DNA of 64,000 bases from Eumeta japonica (GCA_005406025.1 BGZK01000855.1:62001-126000), one strand, 5' to 3'. Shown: positions 23,101-36,707, numbered from the stretch's first letter. Notes: generated by a model from the letters alone, not told the origin. A program made the numbers and translations.

Positions 23101-26100
23101 CCTTCGTGAGACATATCAGCACATTTTATACCTACTGAATGCGTTGTGTTTCTACCATTACTGATTTAAAAAAATATTTTATTTTTAATGTAGACATGTA
23201 AAGCTTTATATGTATATTAAGCTTTTGCCCGCGGCTCCGCCCGCGTAGACATAAAATGATGAACATTTTTTTTGGATAGGATTTGCGTAAAATCCGTTCT
23301 TAGTGAGCGCCTACGTTCCGAAAAGAATACTATCTAGATTTCAAGTCAATCGGACGTATTTATTCGAAGATCTAGTAATGAGTCAGTCAGTGGGAGAAAA
23401 TACAAAGTTTTTAGCTTGATATATATGGCATTATAAATATTATAGAGTGATCACTTGGCAAAGCGATAAAAAATGACATTAGACACGAATTACATTGTTT
23501 GACTCTATATTGATTCTTTCTGATATTTCTAAAGATTGTTATACCTTCAAGCTTGTTATTACCTTCAGACCTGGTGTCGTGGATACGCCGTTCTCGGTAA
23601 CCAGAATGAGGGTTGTCGAAACTCTCGCGCACGTAGTTCAACGCTTTACGGAATCCCCAGGGCACGACCTGTCCGTGTATAAAATTGAATATTCTGAAAA
23701 TTATTTTGGTTAAATTCTTTGTTATAGACTTGTTCTTGACCTTTCATGTGCTAAGTTAGATAATTTATTTAAATTAAGCCTTTCCAATCGGTTTATGTAT
23801 TAAACACACGTTGTTGAATGTTATTCGGCAATGTCGCTGGGTTCAAATTAAAATTTTGCAATTATTGTTTTTTTACAATCCAAATATGCTCGCAGTATCG
23901 CTTACACACACATACTACCATACCCCCACATCCAAGCGCTACCACACACCGACGCCCCCATCGCCCACACTCCAAGGTCCCCCATGCACTCACAACATCC
24001 ACACACGCAACTCGTAACTATATAGAAATAAATAAATATGGCTACCAAGAAATACAAGAATAATGATAAGTTTTTTTGGCTACGGCGTTTTTAAATCCTG
24101 TCATTGACGCAATCTTATATTTTTTTTATACATCATTTTACATCGAGGTCGGTCAAACTGTTCTTAAGTTATAAAAGGACCATACAGTGACATAGATAGT
24201 CAATTGACTATTTGCGCCATCACATGTTTTTATTATATACCAATTTTCATTAAGATCGGTTATAAAAGGACATAGATATAGACAAACAGACAATAATTTA
24301 AGAAACGATAGAATAGAAATTAGATATAAAAAGAATAATGTCATAAAATGTTCCAAAACAATTGCATGTATAGATAGAACCTACGGATTTATAAAGATAT
24401 ATTAATCGGTGCAAAACGTAAAATATTGTGTCTAAAACAAATTGTACAAACAATTTAGCGTATTTCTTTTTCGATTTTTTTTAAACTCCACACAAGCTAT
24501 TGATAAAGCCGTTCAAAGATTTTTACACAACATTTTCATAGCGAAAACTAAGCTTTTATTTCCGCTATTCCAAAATTTGTTTGCTAGAACTACAATTAAT
24601 AACGATCCATCTAATACGCACATTAGAATGGAATTTTGAAGCAATGGGACTAGTTTTGAAGGGTCGAATATTGTCTGTACTATCAACGAATGAGGTATCG
24701 AATAATACCTATATATGAAATATAAATCTGCATGTCTGTATTTCAATGAAAATAAAGGATTTTAATTTGGTGAAACAAGAGGCACAACTGTACTTTCCTA
24801 GCAAAATATAAACACTTCATGCGTTCACAGCCTGTAATACAAACAAATGAAATATGCACCTTTATCCAGCTCGAATTTGTACCAGGCCAACTGGGGTCTC
24901 GGCTCTCCGCCACTCCCACGTCGTTGTCGAAAGACGGTTTCGGAGACACTTTGCCGTCGTCTTCGCGCACCAAAATCGTCGTGTAATGATTGAACCCGAG
25001 GAAATCAGCTGAACCCTTCAAAGCCGTTAGCTCTTCGTTGGTGAAGGTCGGAAGTCTTGAACGGCTGTAGTTCTGGCGCGGAGTTGGCGTCGATCCTCTG
25101 CCTCATTACTGATGGGTAGTCGCCGGTTTTAGAAGATTGGATGCGCGTATAGGCCGAACTGCGTAAAAGTGCATTATGAAAACTGAATTTATCTTTAGCA
25201 TGGATATTGATTCATTCAATAAAATCAAATTACATGAAATTGATATCGTGAGAATATAGTCTTGTATGTACCATCAAAACATGGCAATTGAACGTATGTA
25301 TATATTGGGAATGATTTTGTATACTATTAAACTCAGACCCGGAACCACTTGGGTACAAATCATGACTTCTTTTGACCCTATTACGGTGCGTCAAAAGAAA
25401 TGTAATGAGTTTAATAGTTTATGTATGCCTATGTATAAGTAGGCAGATATATGTGCATGCAATTTGTTTATGTGTGCATGCATGTTGTGTATGCGCACAC
25501 ATGTATATGACATGTGCATGCATGCATGCATCTATTAGCGAATGCGTGCGTAGATGTATGCACGTATTCATGTATGCAAATGTGATAGGTCGTGATGCGT
25601 CTATGCGTGTATGCACGCATTTTGAATTCTACTGTTGAATCGTTATGAGTTTGGATTAGCTTTTAGTTTCAATGAATGACATAAATATTATATACGTGGT
25701 TATATTTATGTATTTGATGTGATAAACCGGTCGTATGATGCCATATTTGAAAATAAAAAAAAAATACTACGCCGGATTTAAAAGATAGGTTAAGAAGTTG
25801 TGGGCAAGTGCTTATAAAAATGTTTAACGGCGGACCGCACCAAAAATAAAAACGTATTACATAAACGTAATTCATAAGATCTGACAGATAATGTATGGGC
25901 AATCTTACAATGTAAGATCTGTAAAATCTTATGACTTACGTTTTTCGTTTGGTGCAAACCGCCGTAATCTTTTTCTTGGCACTTTGTTGCTAAATATCAA
26001 GGGTATCCTTTAGAACGGGTTGGGTAGAGTTAGTTATAGATATTTTTGGCAAAGGTCAGAGCTACGTCGCATCAAAAGAAGGATTATTTGTACATGCTGA

Positions 26101-29100
26101 TGAACTGTCTATATTCCAGGAAACTGTTAAACGATCGTCACGGTTGCCGTTCATTAATAGAGAGACTGATAAACTTTCGTACTGAAAGTGTACAGAACCA
26201 TTGACACAATCAATTAACAGGCGATATATATTTTATTATGCACTGCAATAATTATATAATAAATTCTATAATGCTGTCCAAACTTATAGTAGCCACTCAC
26301 TGAATTCAATTCAGGCATCGAATTAATTATTTAAAAGCATGAAAGATGCAAAACAAGAGAATATTTTGAGCATGCGCGTGCTGTGTGCGCGTGAACATGT
26401 CTTTTTTCCAAAAACTGTCAAAAACAATTTTACATATTACGGCAATAGTGTTTTGATAATTTTAAAGACACGACGACACTTTAGCAACAAAGTCTACGTC
26501 GACGGACAAATATGACTATCAAAATTTATAAGTTTGTCTGAAAAGGGATGTTTGTATTTATAAATACGATTAGGAGGTACGATACGGGTTCGCCTGCAAC
26601 TGTGTATTTCTCTCGTATTTGTTCTTGGCTTTACTCGCGCTCAAAATAAGCACAAAAAAGGGCCAAAAGCTACTACGAGCTAAACGGCGAAGCATTGACG
26701 AAGTCCCCTTTCGCTTTAAATTCAAATGTCGTATAGTACATTTAAAAATAATACCAGTCAGTGTCGCGACGAGACGGTACTGAATGCAGACGTGCGCATA
26801 TCAAATACGTATTTGACCGTTAGCTCTACGAAATGAGGAGTTGAGATTTCTTTCAAAACGTCAGGTATAGTAAGTTAGTAACTCACGTTGAACTGCCTCG
26901 CCCGCTCCGCGGCGTCCCCGTTCCGGCTGTCGTTGTCCGCTGGCTCGTACCAGTTGAACTCGAGGGTCAATCCGACGATGCCTATAACGTTTAAAATCAT
27001 ATCAAAAAAATGACAGAAATCTCATAACAAACTTTCGTCTATAGCTGGAAATGCATCAATGCTAAATTATTTAAGTTTACGCCATGGAAACTTAAATAGG
27101 CCAGGCGATATCGCCCACAGCTCACCTTTCTGCGTGCCCTTGTACCGCCGTTCGTACAGCCTGTAGACCATGGCGTGCGCCCTGAGCACGTTGTGCGCGC
27201 ACAGGTAGTCCTCCAGCCCGCTGGCCTCGTGGCCGGGCGCCTCCAGGCCGCCGTAGCCGCCGTGACAGAAGCTGTGGGGTTCGTTGAACGTGACCCACAT
27301 CTTCACCAAGTCCCCGAAGGTTTCGAACATTAACTAAGATAGAATGAGCGCAAACACTATTATTGGCTTAGGGTTCCTATTGCTCGATTTATACTTGTTC
27401 GTTAACAATCTAAATGTGATAATATCGCAGTTTAAACATTTCGATCCTGAGGTGTTTGGACGCGGACGGTCCCCACTCCGCCCCGTGCTTTACGACTCAA
27501 AACCTGTTATCTTTACAATATGTGTTAACCATTTAATTGCATTTAACGACTGACAACGATGTATTAGACGTAACATGAATTAGTCACTGTGCGCATGTGC
27601 ATTGGGCAATGGCAATAAAGCAGGAATTACACACGTCGTTTCCGCACCAATCGGGTTCCTTTAAATCGCACTAACTTCATGCAGTGTTACATCGGCGGGT
27701 CACGAGCTGACAATATACCCTGATCTTTCTTTCCTAGGGCGCCAAAAAATGTAACTTCAAAAATCGGCGGTATTACAATAACAAGCATATTTAGAAAGTA
27801 ATTGTTAGACGAAGGCTAAACAATTGATGAAATACATTAGTATTAGTATTAGTAAAGAATTATTCTCCGTTTCAATTTACGCAATCAATTCATAAAACAA
27901 TAATATAATTTAATAAATCTTAAAAAAGCAGACGAAATGAAAGTGGAAACAATACGTTTACGCAGCGGAACCACGAGCGGATACTAGTATATAATATTTG
28001 TATACTTTCTATATATCGCCAGATATCAGTTTTTTTTTTTGCATTTTTGTAGCTTTGATTATAAAAAAACCAGCCAAGAGCATGTCGAACCATGCTCACT
28101 GTAGGGTTCCGAAGCCTTACTACAAAGAAATGTACTGTATATGTAAAAAATACGTTATTACACTTTTTCCGTGTTTCCCGCACACTATAACCAGAGAAAC
28201 AAGTAGGTATGTCGACTATTACTCTTAAACTAATATAAGCTAAAAAGCACCGGCAAAAGAGCGTATCTTCATCACAGTTACGACATTTTGTTGAGAAGCG
28301 TAGTTTTTCAGCAATGACTCAAAAACGGTATGTCCGATCATGTTTAAAAATAATTTTCATTTAAAGTATTTATTAAGCCTTACCCTTGTAATTTTTTCCA
28401 ATTTTCGCACTTACGGTTTAAAAAAAAACATAACTTATGCTACTTTCACATGTCCATGGTCGGTGGTGACCATCTACTGTTTGATGACCCTCCTCGACTA
28501 TCTTATAAATAAATAGTATTGTTAAAACTAAAATTGAGATCTATAATTGTTAGGTAATAATGAGAGTAATCTCAGTAAGATATTCAGAAACGACTTTTAT
28601 AATATTCGACAATTCAATCGGTAGTAAAACTTCAAAAGCTGACATGAAAAACGTTTAGTTATTTACATTAATACGATTCATTTGATTATCAAGCAAAAGC
28701 TGAATTCTCGTAACTCTTAGCTCCGATATGTATACCGGAGTATAAAACTTAGGGCGCTCCAAACATGGGTTCGAAAAGAAAACTGTTTCTCGAGTAATCG
28801 ATTAATAACTTTATCCATTACATTAGTTAAAGTTTTTCATAAATTAAGCCCTTGCTATTTATTCAAGAAATTTTATTTATTTAGTTTATCCAATTCATTG
28901 CATTCTATTTTGAATAGAGATTATAATAAGGTTTGTAAACACGTAAATTTCCAGAATATTCTAGGATTTATTATAAAAGTCCAAAATCAACTACCGCTTG
29001 CATACACGCATTAACACTGTGATAGTCATTACGAAAAGTGAACTATACACGCCAAAATTGGGAATTGCGCGGGCGCCATTTTATTGAGATCTATCTCAAG

Positions 29101-31167
29101 CACTTCCGCGTTTTGAGTGTCTTTATAACATATGACACTAAGATTGGTCATTTGTCTAGGAGTTACTAGGATTAAAAAGAACGAAAGCACCACACAGTTC
29201 GGCAAGGATCTCGTTACGAGTAGTGAATACCTATGATGTTGAAAGTATAGCATAGTAGAGTATAGGATAATATTACCTGTTGAAGAGTCTTTTATTTTGT
29301 ATTTTTCTTGAGAAAACTTTAGGGTTGTGTCATTTGAATAGAATAATCTGATTATAAGTGATTATAACATAATTGACTATAAGTGTTAGTTTATAGAAAT
29401 CGTCAGGTCATCAATTAATTAGTCGTTTTTCGTCGCAAAGAATAATAATTGTCGTACCTGTGCATAATCCACAAAATAATCAGCTATCACAGTATTGGTC
29501 CATCCCCCGAGATCCTGCAGTGCCTGGGGTAGATCCCAGTGGTATAACGTGACCATAGGTTTGATACCCTTTTCGTTTAGTCTGAGCAGTATACGCCTGT
29601 AGTACTCTACTCCGGTCTCGCTGATGTGGCCGCGCAATCCGTTCGGCAGAATTCGGGGCCAGGATATCGAAAATCTGTAGAATTGCACCCCTAGATGTTC
29701 CAGAAGTTTTATATCTTCTTCCCAAAAATGATAGGAATCGGCCGCTGTGTCGCCATTGCTTTCGTCTTTAATTCTTTCCGGGTGGTCGTGGGTATATTTA
29801 TCCCAAACACTTTCACCTTTATCTGTGAATAAAATTATACAAAATAAATTTTGTGTTGAATATAATTTTGAGATAAATTTATTAATTACTTATGTTTATG
29901 GAATTTCAATATTTATTAGTTTATATCGTAGGTTTGTCAGGTTTTTTATCATGCCTGCTATAAATTTATATTGATTCACCTTCAATTACATCATTTTTCT
30001 TTTTGAAATTTTGACAATAAAAAAAAAACTTGAAAAATAAACTTAAAATATTCTGTCCTAATTCTAATTTGACAAAGAAATTTATTTAAATATAATAACA
30101 ATCAGTGATGTTATTTTTGAAGTTACGCTTTTAGAAATGAACGTCATATTATATAAGTTACACTGAACGTAAATTTTTCAAATCATTATTTTAAAAAATC
30201 TGTATATATGTATGTCTACATTGAAAATATACATTCAGATGTAATACATAATCATCATAAAACAGGAAAAATTGTTAAAACTTGACAGAGTGTGTGCACA
30301 ATGGGCTTTAGTCTAGCTATTAACGCATTTAATTTTTTTCTACATTGTTCGCAAATTGCGTATAGATAAAAATATCCATCAAAGCATTCAAAAAACACAA
30401 TACTCGGTGACTGATTCTCGACTGATTCTCGAATCGTAAGAAATGAACTTTCCTTGTGATACCACACAAACCAATATACATACAATAAAAAATACATAAA
30501 GAAATATGGGATTCGTGAATTTCTAAAAATGCTTTCTTTACACAAACAGTGCTACCAACGCAATAATTACACCTTTACTGTGATGCTCACAAATAACCGT
30601 AGGCTTAGAATTAAGCGTAATACGATATTTTTTCATATTTTTGGGATATACGGTTTAGAAAATAGACAGGAGACACACTTTCTGCAACTTTTGGAGCGAT
30701 TATTTCCGAAATTATTCACGTAATAAGAAAAATTGCTTAGAAATCTTAAAATGATTTTAAAACAACTGTCGAAATATGTGCCACACGTTGATGTACGCCG
30801 AAGAAAATTTTTCAGCTTCTGTTATATGTTTGGAGTGCCCCTCTACAAATATTAATTCTTTATTTAATTTCCGAAATTATTCACGTAATTTATAAAATAG
30901 GTACACCTACACTATTAATTTCATCAATATACTTCTTGTAGTTTTGAATAAAATGCCGATGACATACGGACGGACAGACGGACGGACGGACGGACAAATA
31001 ACAAAACTATAAAGGTTCGTTTTTGCTATTCTGGTTCGGAACCCTAAAAATGCCACAATAAACCTGAAATGTTCCAAGCGCCTTCTATTTGATAAGCGGC
31101 TGTGGCGACACCAAACATGAAATTGCTGGGGAACACATCTTCGTGCACTTGATCTTCGGAGACATAC
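20179..31167 (-). CDS. glycoside hydrolase family 1 beta-glucosidase (myrosinase / lactase-phlorizin-hydrolase-like)
   Basis: A retaining beta-glucosidase with a (beta/alpha)8 barrel; insect members are usually secreted gut or hemolymph enzymes. Exons in transcript order: 31167-31064 (FGVATAAYQIEGAW, substrate-binding Q), 29822-29458 (YRFSISWPRILP, YHWDLPQ), 27333-27126 (TFNEP, catalytic acid/base Glu), 26981-26887, 25158-24860 (GFNHYTT), 23668-23571 (VTENG, nucleophile Glu, in a shifted frame), 22929-22809 (YWSLIDNFEW, in a shifted frame), 20356-20179 (ERFGLFEVDY, TAA stop). Junctions are GT-AG and join in phase. The exons add up to about 490 codons, close to a full mature enzyme; the signal-peptide exon upstream was not found. 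Five frame breaks lie in three neighbouring exons only (two in 24860-25158, one in 23571-23668, two in 22809-22929), each explainable by loss of one base or one dinucleotide. Either a gene with consensus errors or a recent pseudogene; the former is favoured. Confidence 0.93.
23216..23410 (+). mobile_element. decayed LINE/SINE fragment (CCCGCGGCTCCGCCCGCG type)
   Basis: It begins GCTTTTGCCCGCGGCTCCGC and ends in a region recalling 'caagtcaatcggacg ... gtcagtcagtgggag'. From memory this is the typical 3' end of abundant lepidopteran non-LTR/SINE repeats. It sits in a GH1 intron. Confidence 0.6.
25410..25625. repeat. degenerate TG/CA alternating purine-pyrimidine tract
   Basis: Runs such as GTGTGCATGCATG and GTGCATGCATGCATGCATC dominate about 200 bases. 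Both strands stay open as Cys/His/Met-rich frames only because of this low complexity; I do not regard them as genes. It lies in a GH1 intron. Confidence 0.8.
28060..28500 (+). repeat. decayed interspersed repeat (CCATGCTCACTGTAGGGTTCCG)
   Basis: The landmark 'catgtcgaaccatgctcactgtagggttccg' is, from memory, the start of a common lepidopteran repeat. The remainder is too diverged to bound precisely. It sits in a GH1 intron. Confidence 0.5.
30955..31050 (-). repeat. fragment of the GGGTTCCG/GTCCGTCTGTC repeat
   Basis: A run of GGACGGACGGACGGACGG followed by GGTTCGGAACCCTAAAAA, the reverse complement of the landmarks at 4136 and 50420. It lies in the GH1 intron directly after the exon at 31064. 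Confidence 0.65.
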
Positions 31168-31972
31168 CTGCAATATATAATATATGGGATTATAGTCAAC
31201 AAGGATCCAAAAACTTGAGGTATTACTGATGTATGTCTCGTAAATTTATTACTTATACACTAGCAATAGCTTATATATAATATATCGATCTTGATTGAGA
31301 TTTTGATACTTATTTAAACATCGATCTTAAGTACGATATGGTCCTGATCCCATATTGATCTTGATCTAATTGCTTAGTGCAACATCTCCCCTATTACCGT
31401 TCAATCTATTCTCTCTCTTACTCTCGTTCTCGATCTAGTTTTCGCCTCACCCTTTCGCTTTTCTCCCTAAATTCCCCCGCCGCCTCTTATCCTATCACCT
31501 CTGTCCCTCATTGTCTCTCTAAGCTACACGAGTAAATCACGTGATCGATACAACAAAATGCTAATACTTGTTTGATTTTAATTAATTTATTTTTAATTTT
31601 AACAACGATTTATTACGAGTTGTATTCTATAAGTATATCAATATTAAATCGTCTGAACAACGTTAAATTCCACAGTCATACAGACAAACATGTAAACAGA
31701 CAGAAAACAGTAACACATTGTTATAAGCTGCTCTTGTAAGCTAAAAATAGAACTGCAAAATAATTTCCCATAAAAAATGTTTAGGAATAGAATTCGTATA
31801 AATAAACCGTCTCACGCGCTCCTTCTCTGCTCATGTCGGCGCTTTTAATGTCTGTTTACATTTTATTTTTAAATGGATTTATTTCGTGGGACGGACTTTT
31901 TTAAAGGTAATAAATCTTGTTTGTTTGACTATGTCAAACATGACATGTTTATAACTTGTTTGTTTCGGATGA
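31168..31972. other. region 5' of the first recognised GH1 exon
   Basis: It includes ATCTTGAT-rich sequence (31285-31370) and a pyrimidine-rich tract on the plus strand (about 31385-31525). I could not find a GH1 signal-peptide exon or promoter here. Confidence 0.4.
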
Positions 31973-32013
31973 TTCAAGAACATTCTGGACGGCCAGTCGG
32001 CGGGTATAAATAA
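31973..32013 (+). promoter_or_regulatory. heat-shock-type promoter: four-unit HSE plus TATA box
   Basis: TTCaaGAAcaTTCtgGAc at 31973-31990 is a contiguous four-unit heat shock element with perfect spacing. TATAAATAA follows at 32005-32013, placing a start site near 32035. The next bases (CAGAAGTTCATAATTG...) look like an A-rich hsp leader, but no hsp reading frame follows on either strand. Confidence 0.75.
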
Positions 32014-32035
32014 TGAAATGCGGGCGCACAGAAGT

Positions 32036-34259
32036 TCATAATTGTTTTGAGATCTCTGCGTTCACAAGTCAAGTACGAACAACGATAAACATTCAAGTGC
32101 TATTGTAACGATATACTGTGACTATTTATTTTGGAACATACGCCTTCTGCTGTTCCACATGTTTCCTTTCATCAAATATCAATCTTCCAATCATTTTTTT
32201 AAAGGTCATTTCGTAACAACATATTTTACGCAAAAATTAATACTATCAGTGTATAATATTTCATCAATATCAGTTAAACTATTGTCGAATTAGAAGAAGT
32301 TATATAGAGAAACAGAGGTGTACATATGATAACTTATAATTTACACGACGCCGTGTTGCCTTAATATACCTAACCTCATTAAATCGGTTTAAATATTGTT
32401 GAGTTACAAAACTACATACAAGCAAATAGATTAAAAATGACCTGCACTTTTCCTCACCGTAACAGATTTCGTTAAAATCAGTTCAACGTTTTGACTTTGA
32501 AAACGTAACACGCACGTAGAGAGAACACTAGTATGAATTTGGTAAACACAATTTTCGAGACAGTCAAATATATAAAATATGAGTTCTAATGAAATTCCTG
32601 GCGTGGTACATCAAGTATGAAATTTATAATGCGCATATTTTGTTCATGTTAAAATTATATTTACAAAAATAAATGTCTAATAAGAATTTTATTATTAGAT
32701 TAATTAATAATTTTTCTTTAAGCTAATAAATATCGAGCAATAATAAAGACAAAAATATTCGTAGGTAGTATATATATTTTCTCTAAAATTATTACTGTAA
32801 CTTTTTATGCGATCACCTACGATATTTCTAAAAATTACTGCAATTCCATTGATCATGATCATCGATCATAATTACCATAATATTAACATAATTTGATTAT
32901 AATTAGATACGATTATCAATAATTTCTACACTAGATAATATTGCAGAATTTAATACGTAACGATCGGCCAAACAAACAAATTGATGTACCTAGAAATTGT
33001 AAATGTTAAACGGCCCCTTTAACTTAGGGTTTACAATGGAATAAGTACAAAATTGGGATGAAATATTAATTAATAATAATTATACGACCCATGTGGAAGC
33101 AGATATGCGATGCAATGCGTTCGTAAACTCATATTGAAGCGTCTATCTTATTTCGCCACCACTGACCACTGAGCATTATAATACAATCATATATATACAG
33201 AAGTCACCGACTGAGTCACAGCCATCTCAATTGTATGAAGGCTGTAGATCGAGTTATCTTTAATAACTTCACGTTTCACAATTGTCGTCTGTTCGAGGAG
33301 ATACAAATAATATTTACTTGTAGTAAAATATCTAAATTCAGATCAACGATAAAAGATAAACTATTGATCAGAATTGTTTTTGAGCTATCAATAATTGTTA
33401 TCGGGAAAACTTCTACCTCACAAAAATAATGTTTCTCGGTGAATAAAATAACTACAAAATTAATACTGAAAACAGTTTAAAGTGTTGTTCACTACAACCA
33501 GATTTCATAGATCGGGATAGAAAAGCTAAACGATAAAACAAATAGAGGATTTCAATTGTAGTGTGTGTGTGACAAAGACGCGTTACATGCTGTTAAACAT
33601 CGGTAACAAATAGTAAACATGTAACAAAAGGAAACTGCATTCCTGTATCTTATCCGCGAGCGACAGTAATTTAAACAAAGTCCTATATATGTCTCCATTA
33701 ATTATAAACAAGGTTCTAAGAATGTTACCTGTGACGTAAACAAATAAATAACCAGGAATTTTAAGTATAATGCGATCAATCAAAATTGACATTTTATAAA
33801 TAAAATATGCACATTTTCAATGTAAGCATTGGAGTCCAGTTTTGTAATTTATTCGGCACAACGTTTTTCTGTTATTTTTTTTATATTTCTATGAGCCTAG
33901 TTTTTAACAGTTTAGACAGTATTTATCAAGACTAATTTGATAGAATAAATTTTTTCTTTATAAAACGACCAGACTATTTTAATTACTAATATCTTAATTA
34001 ATCGATTCATAAACCTTTATGCTTCGAATATTAGTTATTTCATACTACCGTTGGTGTTTACAAATGATATAATACATCATTGGTACGAATGATACCTCTC
34101 TCTCTTTCGTTACGAGATGATTTATATTTGAAATACGGAACCCTAAATTGTATTAATAACAGCGAGAGCTTTGCTGTATATTTAAAAAAATATCCAAACA
34201 TTTTTATGCGTTTTTACGTCTCGACTAAGGTCAAGCCCGTCAATAATAAAATAAAAATA
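32036..34259. other. non-coding stretch downstream of the heat-shock-type promoter
   Basis: There is no ORF with a recognisable domain. A fragment at about 32425-32530 (TTCGTTAAAATCAGTTCAACG...) resembles a LINE 3' tail. At 33190-33234 a TATATATA box is followed by a leader and a 64-codon ORF (33235-33429) without homology I recognise; this could be a first exon but is unsupported. Confidence 0.4.
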
Positions 34260-35920
34260 GCAAGAATGTTATGAAAACGACTTGGGTGTCATAAAGTACC
34301 AGACTTGGATAATTAAGCGCCAAGTTAATAACTTTAAACTCGAGTTAGATGACAAAACCTTTAATAAGGAGATAGAGGTAGCTAAAGCCTTCGAAACGTT
34401 CTTTCATGACATTCTCGTCTCGACCACCAGGTCTCATAACACATTTAAATCTTTAGACATGAAGAGGACTGCTGACTTTCATGGTCTTTCTGCTATGATT
34501 GTAAACTTCATCATAGATTGGATTGCGCCGCACTTGGCGTTTATCTTTAAATGGAAGCGTGTTTCCCGATTTGATAAAAGAAAGTAAAGTAATTCCATTA
34601 TTTAAAGGCGGTTGTGCATCAAATCCCAACAACCCTAACCTTATATCTACGCTATCAGCACGTAATAAAATATTCGAAAATTAATCCAAAACGGTTGTTA
34701 ATACATTTTTATACTAATAAATTAATGTGTGATAAACAGTTCGAATTTACTCGGGGTCGCTCAACAATCGATGCTGGCGTTGAGCCTGTGAAACTTGAAG
34801 CCTGGGAGGATTTGCGAGATGCAATTGGCATTTGATTATCTAAGGCGTTTGATTGTGTTTATCATGTAACTCTAATTGGGAAACTACGTCACTATGGGTA
34901 GCAGGCCGGGCACTAGGCCTTCTGAAATCGGATTTGGGTAACAAAGTGCAGAGGGATAAGAACATCTGGATCCAGTAGTCCACATGAGTGTACCATAGAG
35001 ACCAATTCTTGGCTCCTTTCTATTTTAATCTATATAAATGACTTACCTAGCTTTGTTGGATGTTCATAAGATAGTACTGTTTGCAGATGACACTTTATTG
35101 TTATTTGAAGTTAACAGACTGCAGCCCGTTTACGACGATGTGGACAATGTTATCTCTAAGGTAGAGAAATGGTTTACTGCAAATAACCTACTTTTCAATG
35201 AAATGAAAACAAAATGTACAAATTTCTCCCTTCCAAATGAAAGATTTGGATCCGGAACTATTTCAGTATGTAACGAAGAATTGGAGTATGTCAATACTAC
35301 CATATTCATAGGAATTTAGATAACGTGCTTCAATGGGGTCTTCATATCGATAAGTTGGCAAAAAGGCTCAGCTCTGCCACCTTTGCAGTCAAAAAGATAC
35401 GAAATTTATTAAGCATCGAAAACGTTAAATGAATTTATTTTGGCTGTTTCCATAGCCTGATGTCGTATGGCATCTTGCACTGGAGACATCCCATAGATAT
35501 TCATAAAATTTTCGTGCCGCAGAAGTGGACCTTTCGCGCGATTTACAAACTCGGATCTCGTATATCTCTTAGAAATAAATTTATGGATATTGAAATCTTA
35601 TGTCTAGCTTCCCAACTCATATACGAAAATTTACTTTATGTAAAAAAAAAAATTAGAAGTGTTTAAAAGAAATAGTGATCGACATAAATTTAGTACCAGA
35701 AATAAAAATAAACTGTGTTTACATATTAGCCGACTATGCAAAGTCACATATTCATTTAGAGGACTTCATGTGTGCATGTTCAATAAGATCCAGATGGATA
35801 TACAAGATTTACCCTTATATAAATTTAAAAACATTATTAAACAATGATTCACTAAAAGGGAATTATAAAATTTTCGAATATTTAGTTGACCAATATCCAT
35901 GGGTATAAGTGGTTGGGCTT
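34260..35920 (+). mobile_element. decayed non-LTR retrotransposon (CR1/Jockey group reverse transcriptase)
   Basis: Fragments in three frames follow the order of a LINE polymerase ORF. They run from a spacer with AKAFETFF (about 34380) to VIPLFKGG (34585), KQFEFTRGRSTIDAG (about 34735), YINDLPSF (35030) and the FADD active site in LFADDTLLLF (about 35070). Then come WFTANNLL, the C-terminal MSYGILHW (35460) and RAIYKLGSR. Multiple stops and frameshifts show it is dead. No poly(A) or target duplication was identified, so both ends are approximate. Confidence 0.88.
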
Positions 35921-36699
35921 ATTCCCGGGCTCTTTCATTCATCAAAGGTTTTGTATTTATTTTGGCTATACATGATTAAAATCTTCTTGAGAAAAAAACT
36001 GCCTTCCGACCGCATGGTAAAGTGTAAATTTATAGAAAAATATGACATATTTCAAGTGTTATTTTATAACTTATGATATAAATTTATTTCTAATATGAAT
36101 TTAAAAAAAATCATAAAACCGCATTCACTCTCTACTACATAATTTTTTATTATTTTTTTTCCTTTTCCATTATTAAATCAAGAGTTTCGAAGACTTAGAG
36201 TCTCTTCCATCATACACTTTTATATTGATATTTAACAAAAAAAGTCAGTTTTAAATTAAAATCTGCGTTCCACGTCCTCCTTTTAACGGTCGTTTGGACT
36301 CAAATCCGTTAAACCCGTTTTTTGGCTTTATTCGGCTCCATGCGCTATCCGAGGCACGGAGCGTGCGGTAGTACAATTTGATAGAAGTTAATATATTTTG
36401 TTATATACCGACTTATCACGCTTCGCCACAGTTACGGCGTACCAAACGGCGTGACATCCGCTTGACATTTGTCGCTGCGAGTTCAAATCTGTTTTGATTG
36501 CGCGCGTTATCGCCGTTATCGCCGGTATCGCCGCCAGCGTGGCGTTTGTTGCGTGGTCGAAGCGAATCTCGGACGTGAAACGGTTTTTTGTAGGGTTCCG
36601 CACTTAGAATCGGCACAGGTCCCCTCCGTGTAGTGAGTGTATTTATTTATTAATAGGTACGCATACAATCTTAGCATTAGTGTGGATTATATAAAATAC
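35921..36699. other. non-coding stretch between LINE and hAT element
   Basis: A GC-richer block at 36400-36625 ends with TTGTAGGGTTCCGCACTTAG, recalling the lepidopteran repeat family seen elsewhere. No coding evidence. Confidence 0.45.
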
Positions 36700-36707
36700 A
36701 GAGATAT
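36700..36707. repeat. hAT target-site duplication, left copy
   Basis: AGAGATAT immediately before the TAGG terminus, identical to 39799-39806. Confidence 0.93.

Noticed and set aside
25372..25638. Cysteine-rich 88-residue ORF, toxin- or peptide-like at first glance
   Set aside because: It arises from the TG/CA low-complexity tract; the opposite strand is open for the same reason.
33729..33792. Minus-strand ATG exon ending ACAG|GTAACA as a GH1 signal-peptide exon
   Set aside because: Its phase does not match the exon at 31167, and the peptide is not a convincing signal sequence.
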